A stretch of DNA of 64,000 bases from Owenia fusiformis (taxonomy: Eukaryota; Annelida; Polychaeta; Sabellida; Oweniidae). The stretch is from assembly GCA_903813345.2 (NCBI GenBank), contig CAIIXF020000004.1:13352196-13416195 (forward strand), in the 5' to 3' direction. Made by a program: the position numbers and the translations under genes. Shown here in pieces: positions 50,301 to 59,300 of this stretch (position 1 is its first letter; each line of letters begins with the position of its first letter). A model generated the notes under the pieces. That model ran no database searches. It was not told the DNA's origin and saw only the letters and a program-made list of their open reading frames with translations.

Positions 50301-53300
50301 TATACCAAATAAAATTTTTACCTTGACCACTGGATGGGATTTCATAGAAAATATCCAAGAAAACCTATCCTCGTGATCCTTAAATCACTTAAATTCGATC
50401 ATTTTATTTTCACCCCTTGATGGAATTTTATGAAAGAAGTCATGAAAACACATCATCATGTAAGGGTTTTCACCTAAATTAGCTCGTTTTATCTTGAGCC
50501 TTCAATTGAATTTCTTGAAGAAATATTTTATGAAAAAATATCATCATGTTATGATTTGTATTTAAATAAGACCGTTTCATCTAAATACTTGGATAATATT
50601 TCATAAAAAATGCACTTTAAAATTTTTCAGAATTTGCCTTAATTTATCAATGTAATGAAAGTATAAGATTAACTCTCAAATAGCGTTCTATTTTAACCTT
50701 TTTATTGAAATCAATACAGGACTCGCTCTCTAAATATCCAATAAAAATTCAACCCTTGGATGTGATTTCGTTGGAAAAAAAATATGTCAAGTCCAGAATC
50801 AAATGATTTGTCCAGAACCTCTTAAGATCCTGTTGTAAATGATGAACATTTATTTACCTATTTTTCTACACTCATTGTTCAGTTTATCACCACCAGCTTT
50901 TGAGATAGCTCTTGCGACTGCACCTAAAATACGAAACGTCTTTATCAAAGTTTTGTCAATATATTATATTTTGTCTGATAAAATCTATAGAAACTGACAC
51001 ATGTTCTTTGGATATAAAGCTAATATTTCTCTACACTATGATGTCCAATCAAGATCGCACAAGCATCTACGTGGTTCAGACATGTTTGGGCATCCAGGAA
51101 TAACATCGTCTACCTCAAGTTTATGACTGAAATCTGGGAGACATAACTATTTAAATGTTCCCAAAGTTCAATGTTCAATTTAGGCACGGGTTTGTTTTAA
51201 AGTCGGAGCCCTCTATGTGACAATACAAGCATAGAGAAAACTCGGAAACTTTCACAATGCAATGTTTTCTGTACATGTAAACAAGTAAAGCAAGGGCGAA
51301 CGTAATACCCGGATCGTTCGCAAATTTGCGTTCGGTTTTTTACCGCATCCGATTTGAATTAGCCAATAAATGATCGGGGTGTGATGACTTGAAATTTTTT
51401 TCTGACGATGTGTCTTACCCCCCTATGGACATAAAGTCCAGAGCTGAATATGTCAGCACATGTTGATGATTGGTAAGTAAAAACAATCTATCATTATAAC
51501 GTAACCTATTTTCGATAGTCTAGTGAATTACGGTCACGAACCGTTCGGATACAACAGTTAAAACGAAGATTGTCCGCTTCCGTTTTGATTGCGCTGACGA
51601 GAAACCAACGGGGTCTTCTCATTTGCATAATCAGGTCACCTTATACTGCGCTATAGAGCTGGGTAAGGGGGGTAAGACTGACTGACAGAAAACACAATCG
51701 CCACTTCAAGTACATTTTCCTGTTTATTCTGTTAGTGTTAACCCTTATTTACATATCATATATTTAAGTTAATCAATTATGTAGCTAATGATGTGAACGG
51801 ATTGCAATGCCATAGAGTAAAATAACCGCAAAACGGTACAGAAAAAGGTACCTAGGTATGAGAAAACCTCCCCCTCTATACACCATTGTCTAATGAAGAC
51901 CAAACAAAGCCCCGGATGTCGTGTCGTTTCTCGTTTCGTTTGGTACACAACTATGCCCCGGGTATTAAATAAGCCCTTGAGTAAAGTACATTCGATCCCG
52001 ATATGAAACCCTTCACAAAAAACACTGACGTACGTGACATGTACTCAAATGTTCAAACTGTAATAGAATCTTTCAATGTGGCAATTGCTTGCGTGTTCTG
52101 TATACGTACACCATTACATACAAATTAAGGCCATGAATTTTTAAACAAAACCTTGACCAAGTAGATTAGAGTCTCTAGAACACTTTCGGAAAATAGTTTT
52201 GACAGGCAATTTTGTTTGTGTATCTCAAAGTTTAACTTCCCGATTTCAGTTATAAATTTCGTCAATATTGTGTGAAAATCTCGGGTAGACATTAATGTCA
52301 TTCCGGTTACCTCAAGGTAGGGACAACTGGCAAGTTTTATCATCGGTCAGAGCTGTGAGAAGGTATTATATTTTGCAATAGGTTAACCTCATAATGGAGA
52401 ATTAAAATCAGGTAATATAATCATTTCATGTATGGAAATATGTTTTTGTGAATTAAGATATAAATACAACGCTTCTTATATTTTGGGGGTTTATGGTATG
52501 ATATATCTGTTTAGCGAAGCCATGTATTATATCTGATCTATTGCGAGACACCCTGACGTGTCCCATTTACATAGCTTGCTTTTATTTAGTTAAATCACGA
52601 CACAAGTCAGACGAGTATAATCGCTTCGAGAATTGCACATGATAAAAGGTCATTCAGATGCTTCAATGTGTATTGCGCATAATGGCTATTTTCGAATTGA
52701 AATAATGTTTGAAAGGTTGTGGATGGTTAAGGAAAGAAGCGTTCACATATGTCAAAACCTGCATTTAGATATAATTCAATTGTGAAAACTGTGTTAATTC
52801 ATATTGGTACTTTCCCGAGCTATACATTCCATATCTCAAATTAAAACTACTTTATTATTTGAATAATATCCTATTATTAGACTCCAGATCTCAATCTGGA
52901 GTCTATTGTTTTTGTCAGTATTCTTCTTCTTCTTCTTTTTATTCTTTATTATTCTTTCTCAGTTTTCTCGTTAACTAAAAGATATTGAGTCAAGTCTTAT
53001 ATATGGTCCATTTAGGTCCTAGATGTAGTTTCTCGGAAATTGGGTCAAATTTTTATCTAGGTCAAAGGTCAAGAACTAGGTCAAATCTTACATTTTCAAC
53101 ATTCTGTCATTTATCTTCGTCGTTGTTTATCGTAACTCCTAAATCTTTTTTTCATCATGTAGCTTAGAAAAAGCCGAAGCAAAGATATGACATTAGATTT
53201 TTGATTACTCTTACCAATTTTTAAATATGGCGTCCACAAAGTAGGTCACGACAAAAAGTTCTCCAAATTCAACCTATGACATATGAACTAAGGGTAGAAT

Positions 53301-56300
53301 TTTCCCAGGAATCCGAATCTGCAAATCAAATTTCGATCCGACTTCCGGTTCAAAAGTTATGACGTTTTGAATTTTCCAAAAAAATCAATATGATAGTAGC
53401 CTCATAGAAAGTCAAGAGTAGTGCAGACAATATTGAAAAATCCATCCATCTATCATATCCATCCATCCTATCCTATCCTATCCTATCCTTCCTTCCTATC
53501 CTTCCTATCCTTCCTATCCTATCCTTCCTTCTTATCCTATCCTATCCTTCCTATTCTGTCCTATCTTATTCTTTCTTCCTATTCTATCGTATCCTATCCT
53601 ATCCTTTCTTCCTATTCTATCCTATCCTTCCTTCCTATTCTATCCTATCCTTCCTTCCTATTCTGTCCTATCCTTCCTATCAATCCATCCATTCATCCAT
53701 CCATCCGTCCGCTTATTATGGATGACTCGGCTTATTCTGGATGACTCAGCTTATTCTGGATGACTTGGCTTATTCTGAATGACTCGGCTTATTCTGGATG
53801 ACTCGGCTAAAAAAGGTCTAAATCTGGAGTCTGAAATTGAACTTGTTCAATTTCCAAAGTCTAGTTATCCAAACCATTACATACATGTCGTATTTTTATA
53901 AAAGCATATATGAAACTTGAACTTTTAACTTATCGTGTAAAGATATTTATGTCCATCGTCCTGTTAAATCAATTTTATTCATCCTGTAATTTGCAGTACA
54001 ATTATTTAGAGCTAACGCTGGTATACAAAGTGATAATTGATTATATATCTTGATAAAAAGCAGGGTTTTATAACATTGTGACATTCACTTTTTGTAAGAA
54101 TTAAGTTAATCCTGCAAAGATTAGCATGTTATGATATCTCAGTTGTTATTTTTTTTATTCAAACTCATTTGATACGGGTATTGCCCTAAATAATGGGAAG
54201 GACATGTTTAACATTACCTTTGCTTAAATCTAGCCTATGGTTAGTACTGTTGATAATGGCATCTGTTGGTGAATTTGTTATGTCACCAGTAATGACCTGC
54301 AGATAGATTCCTCCCAATTTCACCTCATGTCCGTCTTTGATAGTTTTTAAACTTGTCTCATCTGAAAAAAGCAGGGAGTAAACTGAAAAAGACTTTGCAA
54401 ATTAGCAGATCAAATCATGCAAATAATATTAACCTCATTTCGTTTTCGATCAATGTTTTCTGATAATGGCGGATATTATTACAACAAACTGCATATCATT
54501 TTACCAGCCTCATTTTTGCGCTCTCTATATTTAGTATGCCTCCCAAATCGACGCTTTCCCTCCCCACTTGGATATCGATTGTCCTTATGAGAGGGACGGG
54601 GTTGACTTGAAAAAGGTGATGTTGTGGACTCGAGCAGCTCATCCTTTTTGGCTCTGAAAGCCTGTAATGATATATTTTTTATTTGCATCTTCAATAATGC
54701 ATTAGTTAACGTGCTTTTAATAGTTTTGGAACAAGGCTCACATATACAATTACAGCAGTTTAAGGTTTAAAAGGTATATTAGTCTATAATTGATCGTATC
54801 CAAAGTCTAGTAATTCCTCAAATCGAAAAGTGTACAGGGTGGTCCAAAAAAAATTGGAACATTTGTTAATTAAACACAAAACTTTTATTTTTCCTCTAAA
54901 ATGCACCAAAATTTTATTGAGCATAGTTCAGTCACTTATCTCTCTGATGTAAAGTTTACAGGTGCAAACCACAAAGTTAATGCATTAAACTAGTCAATGT
55001 TTGATATGACCCCCTTTTCTTAAATTTACACTTGTCAATTTCACAGCTACTTTTTCAAGTATTCTTTATTTCAAAGCTTTAATGAACATGTTGATTGCTA
55101 TACACATTTTATAAAATCATATTTAGTTGACATTGAGGTATTAACATCTCTGGTTTACTGAAAAACTATTGTGTTATTGTCAACTTAAGAATACCCAAAA
55201 TCATTACTTTTATTTAAGAGTAGGAAAGAAAGAACATGTCAAAGGTGAGTGATTGCATAACCCATACAGCTACCAAACTGATAAAATCATTGTTTCCACT
55301 TTTCAGTAGAAGGGAAACTGACCAGTTATTTACAAGGCTTTATTAAAGACCACCTCTAAGCACATATAATATATCATTTGTGTTCTGGGAAACTCCTTTA
55401 TGATATTGATATACATATATTGATATATTCAATGAATATTATTCATATTAGAACAAGAAAGGGGGAGGGGTTCTTTTACCAGTCAAAACAGACTGCCCTG
55501 GCCTCTTTCTGGGTGAATATTCAATCAGTAATATATCCAACAATAGCCATCAAAATATGCTCAATACCCACCGATTTGGGTAAAAAAATGTTGAATATGT
55601 TCAATATTTGATCTTCCAAGGCAAACATATAAGTAGTTTGTTCAAGCTGAATTTTTTAATCAAGATGGCTTGGACAAAATCAAACGAACAGCAAAGTGAA
55701 TGAATCATTTCAAAACTGAGTCCCAGGCTTCAAATTGTAATTCAGAAGAAGAGGGGTCGTATAAAACATTGTCTAGTTTAATGCATTAACTTTGTTATTA
55801 GTACCTATAAACTTTACATCAGATAAATAAGTGATTGAACGATACTCAGTAAAATTTTGGTGCATTTTAGATAAAAAATAACGATTTTGAGTTCAATTAT
55901 CAAATGTTCCAATTTTTTTTGGACCACCCTGTATATCCATTAACTTACATTTATAGTGGAATGATCTTTATGGTACACAACAACGTTGATAGTCTTTATA
56001 GAGCTTTTAGGTTTCTCTTCGAAGAAGCGTTTAATCCCATCGTACATCATAAAAGCGGCAACATCACCAGGGATACCCAATTTTCCCGTCCCAAGGGCTG
56101 GGAAAGCCATGCTTTTAACGTTGTAACTGCTCGCGATCTCCAAACATTTTCGTATAATATTTTCCACAGACTGAAATCAAATAAATCTACTTGCAACTCG
56201 ATTTTAGAAGTATTTCACAAGCATTTCAGAAGTCGAGTTGGCCGAGAGGGCTTGAGCGCCGGCACGTTTGAGCTAGGCGATTGGGCGCCGTAACCACAAG

Positions 56301-59300
56301 GCTGCGAGTTCGAGACGCGTGTGCTCCTCGTGTTTGTTCATCACAAATAGTAAATATTAATTCAAAGTGAGTGGATATATGCTTATGATTCACACACCTC
56401 TTTGGATGCAGATTTGTCTGTATTCCAATCTCTACAAATTCCGTGATACAAGTGCTTGCAATGTAGCCGCCCTTTGGTGTTAGTTACTGCTATCTCGCCA
56501 TGCTTTAGTCCCTGTGGATATTTCATCCTGCATTCATCCTGAAGTTCAGATCCAGCCGCAAGTAGGAGAGAAGACGAAACTGCACCTCGATCAAGCTTTA
56601 ATTGTGTATTTGTTGAATTTACGATGACATCAACCTATTTTGAATAGATTTACGACATGATATATGATCATCATCTGAATGGAAAAAAGTTTATGACATA
56701 TCAGTTATACCCAGTTTGTACGCGATATTGTTATATATAATGCTATTTTGAATTTCTATTTAAGACAATGTGATATCACCTGAACCCTGCACCTCATGAC
56801 TTAGGCGGGCGAGTCATCTGGCACATTTTCTTTGAGCAATAGATAATATTGGGACAATATGTAATGCTTTTATACTAGTGGTTATGGTCATCAGCATGTT
56901 TTATGATTGGCATGTGTTTCCCTTTTGGAAATCAAGTATCAAACCTTTGAAATGGCAAGTTCACCCTCAATAAGCCCAATGCATTGTCCGGACTTCAATA
57001 TGACCATATCAGGATCATTTCCCCGGTAGTAATCTTTCTTCGTATCACTTGGATTCTGATCATCATCACTCTCACTGGACGAGTTGTAGTCTTTGTCCTT
57101 GTTTGGAATGTAACTTGCTCCTTTGAATATATAGTAAAAAACCCAATATCCATATTATACTGATTTCATTCATTACGAACATGGTTATAACCATAAACTG
57201 GTCCAATGATCCCTATATGTGACCAGGGACATAGTTTATTGACAGATTGATTTAAGTTTCAGTTTCAGTAGAATTAAATTTCAGTTATAGTAGAATCCCC
57301 GATTTCTTCTTGTGGGGCTATTTGAAAGACAACGTATACCAAAACAAATGTATCATCAATTTTCAACTTATTGTAATAAAGGAAAAAAATTGAGAACATT
57401 AAGTGGTATTGGAAATAAATTACGTTTCCATCAATAGTATAAGTATTTTAATCGCAGGTTAAGTAAATACAAATTCAAATGTTAGGAGGCTTTTACACAT
57501 AGTTCAACGGGGGAGCTAAGGTTGTCAAACTTATGGAGGCGAGTTTATGTCACATGACAATGATCTGAGAAAACGTAATTTTTCAATCAACAAATCAAAA
57601 AAATGTGAAACTGGTAAGTCTTGGTAAACCTTTTGTGACCCCCTTCCCACAACACACTTCCGCTTCTCTACACCTTTGGTACTGAAGGAGATAGGTGGAG
57701 GGGGAGGCAATACTCGAAATAAGACTAAAACCTATTTGAGATAATCTTTTTTTGCGCAACTCGATTTGGAGTTTAAACCAGAACCAACTTTCCCCATTCC
57801 AAATCTTACTTGAATTCAATTTTGTCAACCCGTCTCCTAAACAGTTGTGACCAGTGATTCAAAGAACTTGGTAGACCTTCATATTTTGTCCGTTTGATCG
57901 ATAAATTTCGGGTAAATAGATTTTTGGATATACATTTTTACCATGAAAGGAAAACACTGCACAATGTATAATATGATGAAGAATAAATGGGTAACTTAAA
58001 AGGGTAAAAACTGTTCCATGTACTAGTCTGTCATATCAGGACTTTGTTTTCTTATTAAACACGTTTGGGTGACAATACAATTATTTAAGTCATATACAAT
58101 GAGAGGAAAAATGCTTTCATTTCAAAGGTTTTTAATATTTTTCATAAAAGTCTACCTTTACATCCATGAAACATATTGTTGTTATTTTGTAAGATAGCAG
58201 TATCTTTAATTTACGTGTAGGTGAGCATCTTTACGTCACACAATTTATCATTACAGAAATCTAGCAATTCGTGCAAACAAATGCTTATTTTTCTACAATA
58301 TTTTTTGTGCTTTAAAATTACATTAATGTAATACAACTAAATAACAGCGCAAACACAGATATATGATGCTCCATTATGCACAATTGCACTGATGACACCA
58401 TCAAATGAATTCACACTTGAGAGATTCCCAAGATGGCCGACAACTTCAAAGAGAAGTTTTCACAGTACAGAACTGAATTTAAAGATTTAATTTTCTGAAA
58501 TTTTCTAAAATTTGATGGTTACCGACTTCAAATAACTTAAAGTAGTGTTATACAAGCCCGTACCCCCATAAAAGTATATATTTTTTGAAAGCTTACATGA
58601 TGAACTATCATTTAGAACCATATTTGTACAGTTGAAGGGTTTTATTAGAGTATATGACATGTTCAAACATGGAAAAATAAAAATAAAATTATCGCAAAAT
58701 TATCTCGAAAAAAGATACACCATCAATACCTTTTTGGTCTTCTTGTTCCCTCTTATAAGCATATATTCTTAGTAGTGGTGAAAAAAATAAATATTACTAC
58801 ATAAGAGTCCAGGACCACGCCCCCTAGATCGCCCACGCACTCTACATGTAGATCGCCCACATACTATAGATCGCCCACGACTTGTAGATGGCCTAGGTGA
58901 CTGCTGAGGTTCAAAATCACTGTCGGGAGGTAATATATCGTATAAATATGAAAGTGTTTCACTTAAACATCAGATACATTACTCCTAAGTAGTTTTAGGC
59001 ATGGACACCGGTCATTTTGTGCTTACCTGGCATTTTACAAGCATCTAATTAGAGTCCCCACGTGACCGCGCCATTTGGCGCGGTTTGGCACTAAAAGGCA
59101 CTAAAGTCTACGTCTTTCTGGGCAAACCATATAGAAAATGATAAAGCAAATGAGGAAAATGTATGGCAAAGACGCTATGACGAGGCAATCCTTGACATTG
59201 CTGCTTTGAACAAGAAGAAGGTAAAGTTTCAACATCAAGGATACGAAAGAATACAAGAAGTGTAAACATCAGTCATTCAAATAAGTTTCCATGATGACTC

